Assembly: GCA_037157565.1 (NCBI GenBank)
Contig: JAZHRO010000073.1
Span: 88,700,001 to 88,764,000 of the forward strand
Reading direction: 5' to 3'
Origin: Thalassia testudinum
Lineage: Eukaryota > Streptophyta > Magnoliopsida > Alismatales > Hydrocharitaceae
DNA: 64,000 nt
In this document: positions 12,225 through 24,547 of the stretch, piece after piece
How the letters are laid out: every line of letters begins with the position of its first letter
Position numbering within the stretch: position 1 is the first letter of the stretch
Notes under the pieces: generated by a model
Database searches by the model: none
What the model was told of the DNA's origin: nothing
The model's input: only the letters and a program-made list of their open reading frames with translations
Made by a program: the position numbers and the translations under genes

Positions 12225-12877
12225 CAAGGTTTGAAATGTCGATTTCGACATCGTGCTGATAAAATTGTAGATATTTATTTCGTGGGCATGCCGAAGGCAT
12301 ACCGTGGAAATGCTTGTTTTTCGATGGCAGATTTCAAGGATTTCGACGGTCCGAAAAAATGACATTTCGAGGCATGCCGAGGGCACGCCGGTGCATGTCG
12401 ACAGAAATGATTAATATTTGAAAGACAACTAAATCAAGATATTAGAAACGTGTTTATAGGTTTTTTTTATATTAAAAATATATTTACAGGTTTTTTTAGC
12501 CTGTGTGAAGAAAAATCTATGTGTATGTGTGTGTGTGTCCCTTCCCTCCAGACCCCCCATTCCCAGGAAATCTAAATTCCCTTCCTTTCAGCCACGCCCC
12601 CATTCCCAGGAAATTGAAATTCCCTCCCTTTCAGCCATTTTCAAAAGCATCCCGCTCAGGCTTTTCAAAGTTCCCACCGCTCCCATTCCCAGCACCGCTC
12701 AGCCACCGTCGGCATGCCGACGTTTCGTCGATAACTGTTGGCATGCCGGCGAAATCCTCGGCATGCCGATGGTTTCCCTGCAAACCGACACTATCTTTGT
12801 GTCGATATGCCCTTCCTCCAAAAACCCCCTTACCTACGGCATGCCGACGGTGGCATGCTATTGGCATTTAAATCACA
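12225..12877. mobile_element. Small non-autonomous DNA element, Mutator-like by its 9 bp duplication
   Basis: The matching site in the 3' LTR (about 28725) lacks this 653 bp, so insertion borders are exact. A 9 bp duplication fits Mutator-like elements. The ends are only weakly inverted (GGTTTGAAATG at the left against a reverse-complement TGATTTAAATG at the right). The body is full of the palindrome GGCATGCC, usually as GGCATGCCGA, in inverted arrangement at both sides (about 12287-12395 and 12709-12860). No transposase is encoded; short frames inside are not convincing genes. Confidence 0.65.
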
Positions 12878-12886
12878 GCTTGGTAG
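12878..12886. repeat. 9 bp target duplication, right copy
   Basis: Second copy of GCTTGGTAG, after which the LTR sequence resumes. Confidence 0.85.
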
Positions 12887-14167
12887 AACATACCAATCGA
12901 CGGTTCAATATATCTTGAAACTAAAAGAAACCCCTTTACACAAAAACACCAAAAACAGTATATTCTTCTCATCTATCACTTTCTTTCTCATCCCCTGCCT
13001 CGATAAAAAATATAAAACCAATAAAAATTGAAAAAATCCCAAAAATACTAAAAAGTACTATGTATAGTATGCATATACTTGTATATATAACTTAGACTAA
13101 GCTATATACTTGTATATAATGTAAGATATGTATGTAATAGATATATATAACTCATATATTTATTATATAATGTAAATTGTATATTTAAGATTAGATAAAC
13201 TATATATAACTTAATTATATAACTAGTTATTATTTATACCAACTTATAAGTACTATAACTTAAATAAATTTATAAAACTCTGTATATAAATGTAATCACT
13301 ATTTATACTGTGTATATATATCTATATATTTATTATGTATATTAGAAACCTTGTATCATAATTTAATTATGATATATAATAAATACTGAATTTATTAAGT
13401 TATTACCTAAGTTATTAATTTAAATCAAAATAAATTAGTAAATTAAGTTATAACTGAACTAACTTATACTGTACCTTTGTATTAATGTACTTTACGTAAA
13501 TTAAGCTAATTTAACTATATTTATAATGTATTATACTATTTAAACCTAATTTATATATAACACAGCCTGAAATAAGCTATTTAAATATAAAATAAGCCAA
13601 AATAAATGTTTTAAAATGCAATAAAAATCTATAATAAATACTTTAATATGTACATTAACACCGTATAGGGTCAATTAGACTGTCCATTAGTTGATTTATA
13701 TGTTAATTAAGAAATAAACCCTGAAATCAAGTTGAATTATTTACAAATATTAGCTAATTTATTTATATAATAAACATAATTAATTTTGTAAATTAATTGT
13801 ACAATTATGTAATCTTATGTAAATACTTTAATATCATATAACTTAATTTTAAGAAGTGAAATTGATATTAAGAGAAAGAAGAGTTAATTGTATATGTATA
13901 TCCGTATAGTGTGTATGTATATATATATCTAAGTATACTGTAAATAATAAGTATCTGTATATTAAGTATACATAGTATAGATAATGTTTGAGCTATAAAT
14001 GTATATAAATAATAGTATAGCTTTACTGACAAAATTATTCGTCACTATAGATAGAATAAGTGTCACTATAGACCCTAGTTTTTATCTTAGATTGTGTACA
14101 TAGTTTTGCTGGGGTTTAGCGTCGTTTATATCTGTCATTATACATATTATATATGTTACTGTATATG

Positions 14168-14355
14168 TTAATATATTAAGTTAAGTTAGTATAGTATATA
14201 TTATTACTTATTATTGTATATATATGTAAGTATTAGTATTATATGTTATTAATAGATAGTATTAATATATTAAGTTAAGTTAGTATAGTATATATTATTA
14301 CTTATTATTGTATATATATGTAAGTATTAGTATTATATGTTATTAATAGATAGTA
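14168..14355. repeat. 94 bp AT-rich tandem duplication in the 5' LTR
   Basis: The segment beginning TTAATATATTAAGTTAAG is present twice head to tail with a 94 bp period. The 3' LTR has one copy (about 30580-30670), so the duplication arose after insertion. Confidence 0.85.
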
Positions 14356-14673
14356 TATAGTATGTATGTATACTGCTTGATGCTTGTTTGTATATTTATG
14401 TTTGCAAGCATTTCAATACATAAATTAGCTTAATTCTTTCATTCATTAATTCATTCATTTGTGATTGTGTATAAAATTGATCTTTCTGGAATTAAAGAAT
14501 AATATTGGACTTAGAGAGTGATGTATATCAATAACTTTCTCCGAGTGAACGACTTGGAATAAATCAGTAAAAATTATGTAATTAAATAAAATTGACGCAA
14601 TAATGGTTTGTATTTGTGACATATACTACAACAATGATTTTTATACAAACCGTGGTCGATCGCTTCATATTTT

Positions 14674-14691
14674 TGGTGCAGTTGCCGGGGA
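14674..14691 (+). promoter_or_regulatory. Primer binding site of element A (tRNA-Asp type)
   Basis: TGGTGCAGTTGCCGGGGA lies six bases after the 5' LTR and differs at two of 18 positions from the complement of the plant tRNA-Asp 3' end (exact form TGGCGCCGTTGCCGGGGA, seen at 60944). It would prime minus-strand synthesis. Confidence 0.85.
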
Positions 14692-14760
14692 TAAAAACCC
14701 GACAACAGCGTTTTATTGTGAAGTGATTGATTAACATGTTGCAGAAAGTCGATTATTTTT

Positions 14761-14778
14761 TGGTGCCGTTGGTAGGGA
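14761..14778 (+). promoter_or_regulatory. Second primer-site-like sequence in element A
   Basis: TGGTGCCGTTGGTAGGGA, 70 bases after the first site, matches the tRNA-Asp complement at 14 of 18 positions and continues GGCAAC as the primer site of element C does. It may be a duplicated junction or a decayed alternative primer site. Confidence 0.5.
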
Positions 14779-16023
14779 GGCAACTCTCTATTCGCCAAAA
14801 TTATTCTTAGTTCTTAATTTGTAAATAATTTTTGTTTTTGTATATGATTTCATTCATATTCATTGTTTGTATATAGGTATCCTTTTGTTCATTAATTCTT
14901 TGTTGTATATACATTTTTTGATTCTTTTACTAATCAATTGTTGTTTTTGCAGCACTTGAAGAGTAGGAGCAGCGTTGTCTTCCAGGCGGAGATCTTCTTC
15001 CTGGCGGATCCGCTGCACTTCTGACTCGACATCCCAGCGGAGTTTTTCCCTTGGAGCTGCAGTAGTAGTATCGCATAGTTTAGATTTAGGTATATTAATT
15101 AGGACACATTTGTTAGGTATAAGTTGTGAGAGCCTGTTCTCACACATAATTTTGTAATAATTGTGGACTCTTTGGACTCGCTTTTATCTCTCTAACTCAT
15201 CTCTCATCGACGCGGTTTTTCCGTTCGTGGGTTTTTTGTATCGATTTCTTTCTTTTGTTTTTGTTTGTTCATTATATAAAAATCCAAAAAATTATAAAAT
15301 CAATAATTCAAGAAAATCTCATCCTTATCTAGTAGCATCATATCTCTAGGCATCCATCTCTAGGTTGCACATTTCCTGCTAGATTTTAATTCAAAGTCAA
15401 TTGCATACTGTAGAATTGCTGGAGTCAGATATGCATTTTCCTACCTTCCTCAACTTCTACCATCCTTGCATTTGACTTAAATTAACAAGACCATCTCTTA
15501 TTTTGAAAAGATTAAAAAAGTGAGACAAGCAGCATAGAATACACCTTCTAATCACTTGAATCAATTCAAAAGGAGACATTACAATTTGTTTGAAACCTTG
15601 ACTGAGATTTTCATTACTTTCGTGTTGATTGTTATCGTGCACATAGCATGATCATTTAAGATACACATACACAGGCTTCTATCACTTCTCCTTCAGCACC
15701 CACAGGATCTGGATTCTCACTCCAGCCTTATCCAGACTCCCAGTAGACTATAGAGGGCTGCACTTCGCTAGGTTTATCTTTAGGACACATACAATTGTTT
15801 GAAACATTTGCTTGCATACTATTATCTTTGCGTAGCAGCCTCTAGGGAAAATTTGATTTCTCCTCGCTTGCTTGTTAGATTGGTCTTGCTTTTATTGAGA
15901 TTGATTGGATTTCTGATTTCTAATTGAGATTGAGACTGAGACTGAGACTGAGATTGAGACTGAGATTGAGATTGAGATTTATCCTTTCCTTTGAGTTGTG
16001 ACTCATTTTCAAAAATCGACTCA
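14779..16023 (+). other. Untranslated leader of element A
   Basis: About 1.25 kb between primer site and gag start without a supportable gene. It contains an intron-end-like TTGTTTTTGCAG near 14941-14952 and a GAGACT/GAGATT hexamer tract at 15924-15979. Confidence 0.5.
15924..15979. repeat. GAGACT/GAGATT hexanucleotide microsatellite
   Basis: About nine tandem units of GA(G)A(C/T)T type in the gag leader. On the minus strand it gives a Ser-Gln repeat, which is not evidence for a gene. Confidence 0.85.
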
Positions 16024-19000
16024 ATGGAAGGTAGATCCCAAAACCCTGAACTAGTACTCCCCTTGGGTATTGATGCCCAAGCCACCACTAACACTTCTAT
16101 GCCTTCCACATCCAATCCTTTACCACCTGAACCTTAAACTCCTATCCACTACTCCACACATCATGAGGATGATCATGATTGTGCACAGTTTAAGGATTTT
16201 GAAGAACTTCCTCCACATCTTGTTACACATCCTCCACCACCACCACCACCAACCCATAGGTTCCAACCTCCACCATATCCTAATTTCCCTAACCCACCAT
16301 CGGAGAGAGGACCTATGCATCATCTTCAACACCTGTTTGAAACACAACTTCAAATGAACACCTTTACCCAACAGGTGCAACAGCTTACACAATCTGTTAA
16401 TTTATTAGTAAACCCCCAACCACAACCTCAACTTAGAAACCTTCAGGCAACACCTCAACCTCATAGATGTCAACTACGAGATTACTATAATCATGCAGTT
16501 GCCCAACCTATGCCTATGGTACGATATCCCGATAGGGGTCGTGCTGCTGAATTGAAGTTGAACATTATAGCACTAATTCCTTACTTCCATGGACTTGCTT
16601 CTGAGAACCCTTTTCAACATTTAGAGGAGCTGAAAAATTTTGCTCAAACTCTGGGTCCCCAAGGCCATGATTAGCACACGCTTTTAATGAAAATGTTCTC
16701 CTTTTCATTAAAGGATAAAGCCACCTTCTGGTTCAGAACTCTTGCATGGACTACATCGATAGACACACGGACTTTTTTGGAACATGAGTTCCTAAAGAAG
16801 TACTTTCTTGTAAGTCGCACTAACACTCTAAGGCATGCTATCACTACATTCACCCAGAATTCAAGAGATTAAATGCACGAGGCTTGAGAGAGATTCCACG
16901 AGCTTCTCAGAAAGTGTCCCCACCATGGTGTCTCACGCTTGCAACAGGTCCAGATCTTCTATCATAGGCTCCATGATGACACAAGGAATTTTACAAATGC
17001 TGCTTGTGGAGGCAAATTCTTATGTTAGGATGAGGACTCAGCCTTTGAGCTCTTCGAAGGCATGGCCGAAAACTCTATTAACAATGCTTCGATGAACATG
17101 TTTAATAGAAAGTCCTCACATTCCTACTCACATTCAGGGGTATACGAAGTCCAATCCAGCAGTAGAGACTTAGAGATAGTGGTTAGTCAGCTGGATAAAG
17201 TGGGCTTAATCGAGAAGAAAGTAGATAAAGTTTGAAAATTTCTCTCTAAAGCTTCATTATCTCCTCAGTCACCTGCACAACACACTTCTCAGTTTCCCAC
17301 AGGGAGGGAAACTGTGAATAACCTCTCTGTGACACAACCTGCACTACCAGACTATTCATTCCATATCCTACACCGGTTGGAGGAACCTTTGTTCCCGCTT
17401 TCACTGACTTCCCTGCACATTCTGGAGCTTCGGAGGAGCTCTACACCATTCACAATGACCCGTTTGCATAAACCTACAACCCTGGATGGCGTAATCATCC
17501 AAATTTCTCGTGGTCGGGAAATTCTCAGAGACCGTCGTATCAACAACCTTCTGCACCACCACTTCACAACCCGATCTGAGCACCACCTCCACAATCACAC
17601 AGGTATCCACCGCGTGCCTACTAGCAACCCCAACCCAGGCCCACCCAATACTCTCAACCTGGGCCTACACGAGATGACCAGTTGGGGTCTATCATCAAAG
17701 CTCTTGTTGATATGCAACAATAAAACATTGCTATGCAGTAAAGACAGAACGCGGCACTAGCTGAGATGAGAGCCCAACTAATGCACTTGATGGAATCCCG
17801 TCAACCAAATTCACTCCCATCTCAAGCACAACCTAATCCACGGAACATACCTGCCCAGAGGTATGTTCAACCTAGACCTTCAGTGCAAGGTCAAGCACAT
17901 GCCATCTCACAACTCTTGCATGAAACTGAATTCTACACTGACCCAAATTCTTCCTATCCACAACCTCAACCACCTTTGTTACCAAACTTTGAGTTACCAT
18001 CTACATCTAGGGCTGAACTTAATGCCATAGTCACTAGGAGCAGTAGAAGCACTATAGAAACACCAATTCCTGCTTCTACATCTTTTCCTGGACCTTCTAC
18101 TTCCACTCCTCCATTTGATTCACTTCTTCCTGCTTCTTCTCTGTCTAGGAATGACCCTCTTATCACCACTTTTGTACCATTTCCAGAGGCTTTAAAGAAG
18201 AAGGGGAAAGGAAAGAAGAAGACCTGTGTGGCACCTAAGGAGGATTTGCTTTAGCTCTTTGAGCAAGTTCACATAAACATCCTCTTGTTGGATGCAATTC
18301 GCCACATACCTCTTTACACTAAGTTTTTAAAAGACTTATGTACACCTAAGCGTAAAGAAAGGATTCAAAAAGGGAGTAGTCCAATCATCCTCTCAGAACA
18401 AGCTAGTTCCATCATATCTAGTACCCTCCCAACTAAGATGAAAGACCCAGGCACCCCTCTCATATCCTGCATGATAGGTAATACCACATTTAATAGAGCA
18501 CTACTTGATCTAGGTGCTTCCATCAATCTTATCCCAACCTCTCTATTGACACATTTCAAGGTTGGCAATCTAAAGCCAACGGAGGTGTCCTTGCAATTAG
18601 CTGACAGATCAGTTAAGACACATTAGGGAGTGTTGGAAGATGTTATAATGCAGGTTAAGGACTTTTATTTCCCTGTAGACTTTATAGTCCATGACATGGA
18701 AGTACCTGAGGATATCTAGAACACACCTACCATACTAGGGAGACCTTTCTTGGCTACGGCCAAGGTGAACATCAATTGTGAGGAGGACCTAATAGAGTTG
18801 AAATTTGGAGATCAGAAGATAAAGATTGATATTTTTCTGGCCCAAAGAGGACCATCATGTAGTTTAATTGAGGAAATCTGTTCCTTGGATTCTTTGGATA
18901 GGTTGATTGAGGATACTTTGATTGATTCACTGAATTTAGAACCTCAACACTCTTTGGAGTCTGACTTGACTCTTACTAAGACACCAGCTGTAGAAATTGA

Positions 19001-19483
19001 GGACTTACCTCCTATTCCCTTAGTGTCTCTAGAATCTTTTGAGTTCTCCATACCTACTCCTTCACCTGATCCTGTACCTGTTGAGCTTAAACCTCTTCCT
19101 GATTCTCTGAAGTATGTCTTCTTAGGACCTAATCGGACTTATCCTGTGATTGTCAACTCTTTCTTATCATCTGATCAAGAATCACGACTCTTATCTGTCT
19201 TGAGAGCACATAGACAGGCTATAGGATGGAACCTCTCTGACTTGATTAGCATTAGTCCTTCTTACCGCACACATAGGATTTTCACTGAAGAAGGATCTAG
19301 ACCTACTAGACAGCCATAGCGTAGATTGAATCCTACACATCAGGAGGTGATTAAAAATGAGATGATTAAGTGGTTAGACAATGGAATTATTTTCCCTATT
19401 TCAGATAGTCAGTGGGTAAGTCCTGGTCATGCCTAAGAAGGCTGGACTTACCGTCGTAACCACTGAATATGGAGAAGTCATCC
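16024..19483 (+). pseudogene. Element A gag-protease-RT N-terminus (interrupted)
   Basis: The polyprotein starts MEGRSQNPEL at 16024, like the intact gag of E1. Gag landmarks are IPYFHGLASENPFQHLEEL near 16580, FSFSLKDKATFWF near 16700 and, after a frame change near 17350-17450, the tail motif YNPGWRNHPNFSW near 17473. In-frame stops include 16135, 16672, 16870 and 16879. The protease region (18285-18626) has LLDLGASINLIP, the active-site form of Athila-type elements, and the preceding AIRHIPLYTKFLKDLCT block. Then come LGRPFLATAKVNINCE and the RT lead-in ELKPLPDSLKYVFLG ... WLDNGIIFPISDSQWVSP. The frame ends where a solo LTR begins near 19484. Confidence 0.88.
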
Positions 19484-20174
19484 TGGTCGAACTCGAATAG
19501 GTTGTGTTAATATGGTGAAATTATCGTTGAAGTGAGTATAGTGGTTAACCTAAATCGAGTCTAACCATCTTTTACAAAATTTTTTTACCTGGCCTACTTA
19601 ATTATATCTTGGTCACTTTTAGGCCCAGGGACGATCTCAGGGAGGTGGGGATTAAAGGTCAAGAAGTTTCTACGCCTTACCTAAAACGTATCTCTTCCTT
19701 GAGTTTATTATGTTTTTGGTTTTTTTCTATTTAAGATTTTTTTTGTTAATAATATTGTCCGTGAGGTACACCCTCAAAATCAAGTCCTTGGCTTCGAGCC
19801 AAATTGTTCTTGGCTTTGAGCCAACTTAAGGTTTTCCAAAAAATTGGTCTTGCTATTCGTGAGACCGAGTACCTACAAGATAAGGATTATCTTTTCTCTT
19901 TTACTCTTTTTTTTTATCTTTTTAATAGCAGGAGACAGAAGAGAAATAAAAATCAGGTAGGTTGCTTGTAGAGAAATAAATACAGTCTATATATATATAG
20001 ATATATATATATTATATATACATAGGGGTGGGGGTGGAAGTGGAAATGGCATGTAGCACAGTATCGAGTTGGTTCACGTCTAGTAAGATGCAACTCACAA
20101 GACGAAGTGCCGCGTAGAGTGTAGGATGGATGTGTGGGAGTGTGTGCGGAGGCACTTTCTTTGCGCGGGTATTG

Positions 20175-20205
20175 GGGAATATCAGCAATTGGTGCAGATA
20201 TTCCC
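20175..20205 (-). other. Conserved LTR hairpin (family E)
   Basis: GGGAATATC (20175-20183) pairs perfectly with GATATTCCC (20197-20205) across a 13-base loop. The same loop, with one or two changes, sits in the E1 LTR at 60258-60311 inside a longer stem. Confidence 0.75.
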
Positions 20206-20269
20206 ACGATATAATGCGCGGTGGAGTGACTAGTGCAAGGGTGTATGGATATAGGTGGGTGATTTGTAT

Positions 20270-20273
20270 GTAA

Positions 20274-20313
<40 letters not shown>

Positions 20314-20470
20314 ATATAGATAGGGTTGTAATTATATAAGTGTATATGTAGTTATGTATATATATATAGATATGTAAATATATATATATATATTGGTATA
20401 TATATATATTTGTAACTAGATATATATATATATATATATTTGTACAAGTATCTATATATATATATAGGTG
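20270..20470. repeat. TA/TG microsatellite tracts in solo LTR
   Basis: Runs of (TA)n and (TG)n with short interruptions. Corresponding tracts in the E1 LTR lie at about 59695-60240. Long TYIYIY-type frames here are translation of the repeat. Confidence 0.9.
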
Positions 20471-21722
20471 TGTACAAGTGAGTGTGTGAGTGTAAGAGTG
20501 TGTATGTGTACGAGTGTGTGTGTGTGTGAGTGTGGGAGTGCACGCTGGAGGAGTGTGAGAGAGAGCGGTTGAGTTAAGTCGTCTAGAGGGTGAGAGCATC
20601 GTCTGGTGGCGCGGGTGCACGGACGCAGGCGCACAAAGGCTACGCGTGGGCGCTGGAGGGAGCACGTGGTACTGTCGTCATGCACAAGCTGGTGTGGGAG
20701 CATGAGAGAGGGAAACGCAGTGCATTGCGTAGCGTAGCGCACTGCGTTGTGGGCGGGAGCTAGTGCGGGCGCAGACGGGCGCGGGCGTATGTGAACGTGG
20801 GTGCAGACGCTGGAACGTGCGTGCGTGACTGGCTGGAGAAGGTCGCGGTAAAGAGAGAGAGCGCGTAGTGACCGGATAAGTGAGAAACAAATCGGTCACC
20901 GCACTGTAGCTACAGTTCCGCGTTGAGAGGCTTGAACAGTAGCTATAGTGCTGCACGAAGTGAGCAACCGGTTACGGCCGGTTCTGTGTGCGCGAGCATG
21001 CTGGAAGGCACCTGCGCACGCGGGGAGAGCTTGCGAACGTCGCTGGCATGCGTGCGGTGGCCTGCACGGCTGCTGGAGGCCGTTGCTGCTGTTGCTGGAG
21101 CTTCCGACCTTGGAGCTCTAGCAATGGCGGCTAGAGCTTCCAGCGAAGAAAATAGAGGGTGAAACCACCACGCCCACCTGCTCACGAAGGAGCTAGGCGA
21201 TGGTGGAACCCACAGTGGTGGTCGTGGGACCACTGTGAGCTTGCTCCTGCCCGCAGTGTGTCTCTTTAGTGAGAAGAGAGATTGCGTATGGAGAGGGAGA
21301 GGGGAGGAAGATGGCCTGGAGGAAGGTGTCTGCGGGTGGTGTGTGTTCCCGACCCTCCCTCGTAAGGAAGATGGCCAAGCTTTTTAAAGAAGCGGGAGTC
21401 TGCCATAGCCATGCTGCAAGCATTGCCTGCCTAGCCATGTTGCTGGAAGAGGAATGACACGAAGAGGCGCATGTCCCATGCCCTGAGCTGCGTGAGGGAG
21501 AAGAAATTCAAAGTCAATATAAAAAAATAAGAATGGTGAATTTGCAATGCAACCCTTGATGAAGATGTTAATTACATGGCCAATTATTCGCATTATTCTC
21601 CCCTCTCAAATAAATGCATGCAAGTGTCTTTTTACAAATACAACTATAGCTACCTAATATGCAATGGCAGTGCTGGGAAATAACACAAGATGACATATTT
21701 ATTGGTGTATTTTTGCTGTGCA

Positions 21723-24237
21723 ATCACGTCCCTACACGGATTACTAGTTCACGGCGAGTATGTATTGACTACTGCAAACTCAACTAAGTCACGAAGAAAG
21801 ATCATTTCCCATTGCCTTTTATTGATCAGATACTGGGAAGATTCGCTGGGAATAGGTTTTTCTGCTTTTTGGATGGCTATTCAGGTTATAATCAGGTGGC
21901 AATTCACCCTGATAACCAGGAAAAAACAACCTTCACCTGCCCCTATGGAACCTTTGCATTCTGTAGGATGCCATTTGGATTGTGCAATGCACCTACTACA
22001 TTTCAGCAGTATATATTTGCAATCTTCTCCGATTTAGTAGGTGATTGTTTAGAAGTCTTCATGGATGACTTCTCGATCTTCGGGAGCACATTTGATGCAT
22101 GGTTAGACCACCTGACTAAGGTCCTGCAAAGATGCATAAATGTGAATCTGGTACTTTCTTGGGAGAAATCACATTTCATGGTACCAGAAGGACTAGTTGT
22201 AGGCCACCTTATTTCTGAGAGAGGAATAGAGGTTGACCATGCGAAGGTATAATTGATTTCCGAACTACCACTACCTTCGTCGATTAAACAGATTAGATCC
22301 TTTCTCGGGCATGTTGGTTTTTATCACCGCTTTATAGCGGACTTCTAGAAAATAGCCTGACCTCTCACAAATCTCCTCTCTAAGGACGTAGACTTCCAGA
22401 TCTTTGACGATTGTGTTCGTGCCTATACGACACTTCGTGATCCGGTTACTAAGGCAACAATACTGCAACCCCTGGATCGGTCTCACCCTTTTGAGATCAT
22501 GTGCGATGCCTCTGATTATGCAGTAGGGGCTGTCCTTGGTCAAAAACTTGATGGGAAACCTACAATCATTTATTATGCTAGCAAGACCTTAGATAAAGCT
22601 CAGAGGAATTACACTGTCACAGAAAAGGAATTGCTAGCTATAGTATTTGCATTGGAAAAGTTTAGACCCTATCTTTTAAGTTCCCACATTATAGTCTACA
22701 TTGACCACACTGCAGTTCAACATCTCGCTAAGAAGGGTGCGAAATCTCGTCTAATTAGATGGATCTTGCTATTGCAGGAATTTGATTTAAAGATTCGTGA
22801 CAAGGTCGGGAAGCAGAATGTGGTAGATGACTACTTATCCCGCCTTCCTTCAGAAGCGATATCTCCTTCACTTCCTATTTCTGACCACTTCCTTGATGAG
22901 CAATTGCTAGTCATCCATTCCGATCTTCCTTGGTATGATGACATTGCCAACTACCTGGCTTCTGGAATTTTTCCCTCTAATTGGGTCTGACATCAAAAAG
23001 ATAGACTTAGATCCGAGGCTAAGCACTATTACTTGGAAGAACCATGGCTTTTCAAGCACTGCAAAGACCAGATCCTTAGGAAGTGTGTCCCTGATAAGGA
23101 GATTGATAGCATTCTGTCGTTCTGCCATGACCAGGCTTGTGGCGGTCATTTCTCTGGCAAAAAGACTGCTGCAAAAATTTTGCAGAGTGGTTTTTATTGG
23201 CCCACAATTTTCAAAGATGCACACGAATATAGTAGGGCATGTCCACGCTGTCAGTCTCTTGGCAGTATTGGCTGCCGAGACATGATGCCCTTGAATCTGA
23301 TCATAATGTGCGAAATCTTTGATATTTGGGGCATTGACTTCATGGACCTTTTCCAAATTCTCATGGCTTTGAGTATATCTTACTAGAAGTTGGGCATGTT
23401 TCTAAATGGATTGAAGCCATCCCCTTGAGGGATAATGATCATAGAGTTGTGACACAATTTGTCCAAGACTTTATCTTCTCTAGATTCGGGGTACCAAAAG
23501 CCATCATTAGTGATGGAGGGTCACACTTTAGGAACATACACTTTCAGTCCCTACTTCAAAAGTATGGGGTGTCACATAGGATTACTACACCATATCACCC
23601 TCAAACCAATGACTAGCTGAATTGTCCAACCGAAGATCAAGAAGATTTTGCAGACTACCATCTGACTTGATAGAAAGGATTGGTCTTCCCACCTTTTTGA
23701 TGCATTGTGCACGTATGGGACATCTCACAAAACCCATTAGGCATGTCTCCTTTTAGACTTGTGTACGGGAAATACAGTCATCTTCCCGTAGAACTTGAGC
23801 ACAAAGCCTATTGGGCCATCAGAAAGTGTAACTTGGACTTAGAGAAGGCCGGTGATCATAGAAGATTACAAATTTCCGAGCTAGATGAATTAAGGAATGA
23901 ATCTTATGAAAGCTCGAGGATTTATAAGGATAAATTAAAGGCCTTCTATGATCGTCACATTCACAAGAAGTCATTTTACCCTAATCAGAAAGTCCTTTTT
24001 CACTCTAGACTTAAACTCTTCCCAGGGAAACTCAAATCCAAGTGAACTGGACCTTACAAGATCTTGAGAATTTTTGACAATGGGGCCATTGAGATCACTG
24101 AGATTAACAAATCTGAACCTTTCACTGTCAATGGACAAAGACTAAAATCCTTTATTGAGCCACATGATCTCAGACTCATCAATTCTACCATTTCGCTTCT
24201 ACATTTTGAATTGCCTACTAGGTTTACGCCTAGCTAA
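21723..24237 (+). pseudogene. Element A RT-RNase H-integrase
   Basis: The second half of pol. RT has RVCIDY-x-KLN, DHFPLPFIDQ, FCFLDGYSGYNQ and the catalytic FMDD (EVFMDDFSIF near 22065). RNase H spans about 22500-22850 ([42 protein letters not shown]). Integrase has the zinc part (FCHDQACGGHF ... CPRCQ near 23130-23250) and core motifs IWGIDFMD and IISDGGSHF, but the region of the third acidic residue after PYHPQTND is destroyed by a stop and frame changes. The C-terminal [13 protein letters not shown] and VNGQRLKSF blocks end at 24237. Stops occur at about 22250, 22346, 22355, 22988 and 23384. Confidence 0.88.
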
Positions 24238-24534
24238 AGGCATTAAACTTAGCAAACATATCCTTGTATATAGCTATTTTCACCTTTCTTATTTTCACCT
24301 TTCTTGCATTAGGTGTCTACCCTTACATTTTAAGCATTCATCGCATTGTCACATATGTCATGCATTTCACTTAGCTCGAATTTTCACTCTGATCTTGTAT
24401 CAGACTTGAAATCATTCGCATAGAGATTTTTATCTCCTCATTCCGACTTCCTTCCGTCACCAAGTCTAGGATAGTGAAAAGCAGAGCATGCATTTACGTC
24501 CATCCTATTCATTCAATGAGGACATTGCATTATT

Positions 24535-24547
24535 TAAGCATGGGGGG
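24535..24547 (+). promoter_or_regulatory. Post-pol purine tract (second PPT-like site), element A
   Basis: TAAGCATGGGGGG lies about 300 bp after the pol stop, preceded by TGAGGACATTG. The same phrase occurs after pol in elements B, C and D. It could prime plus-strand DNA at a second place. Confidence 0.6.

Larger units (their letters stand above)
9380..14667 (+). repeat. Element A 5' LTR
   Basis: It begins TGATGAGT-TGCG-ACTCATCA, a perfect 8 bp palindrome arm pair, and ends CGATCGCTTCA. It matches 25900-30985 along its length. Compared with the 3' LTR it has a 653 bp insert plus a 9 bp duplication (12216-12877), an extra 94 bp tandem copy near 14168-14355, and lacks about 560 bp that the 3' copy has at about 29700-30290. 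The second half (13030-14500) is very AT-rich. A poorly conserved GTATAAAAT at about 10573 is the only TATA-like site I noticed. Confidence 0.93.
19484..21722 (-). mobile_element. Solo LTR of family E, nested in element A's RT gene
   Basis: This 2.24 kb block is the reverse complement of the E1 LTR (58479-60934) in the same order: LTR end (19484 side), TTGAGCCAA stretch, C-rich box next to TATA repeats, a conserved hairpin at 20175-20205, GC-rich middle, and LTR start (TGCACAGCAAAAATAC reading left from 21722). RT coding resumes directly after 21722 with PTRITSS-x-RVCIDY, so the insertion split one gene. No internal region is present, as expected after LTR-LTR recombination. The flanks are CATCC and ATCAC, so a clean 5 bp duplication is not visible. 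Confidence 0.82.

Noticed and set aside
13030..14500. AT-rich stretch as a possible matrix attachment or centromere repeat
   Set aside because: It is simply the AT-rich half of element A's LTR, repeated in the 3' LTR at 28850-30700; no tandem satellite structure.
15822..16115. Minus-strand frame with a Ser-Gln repeat
   Set aside because: Produced by the GAGACT hexamer microsatellite in element A's leader.
20012..20665. 217-codon minus-strand frame with His-Thr and Ile-Tyr runs
   Set aside because: It is translation of TG and TA microsatellites in the solo LTR.
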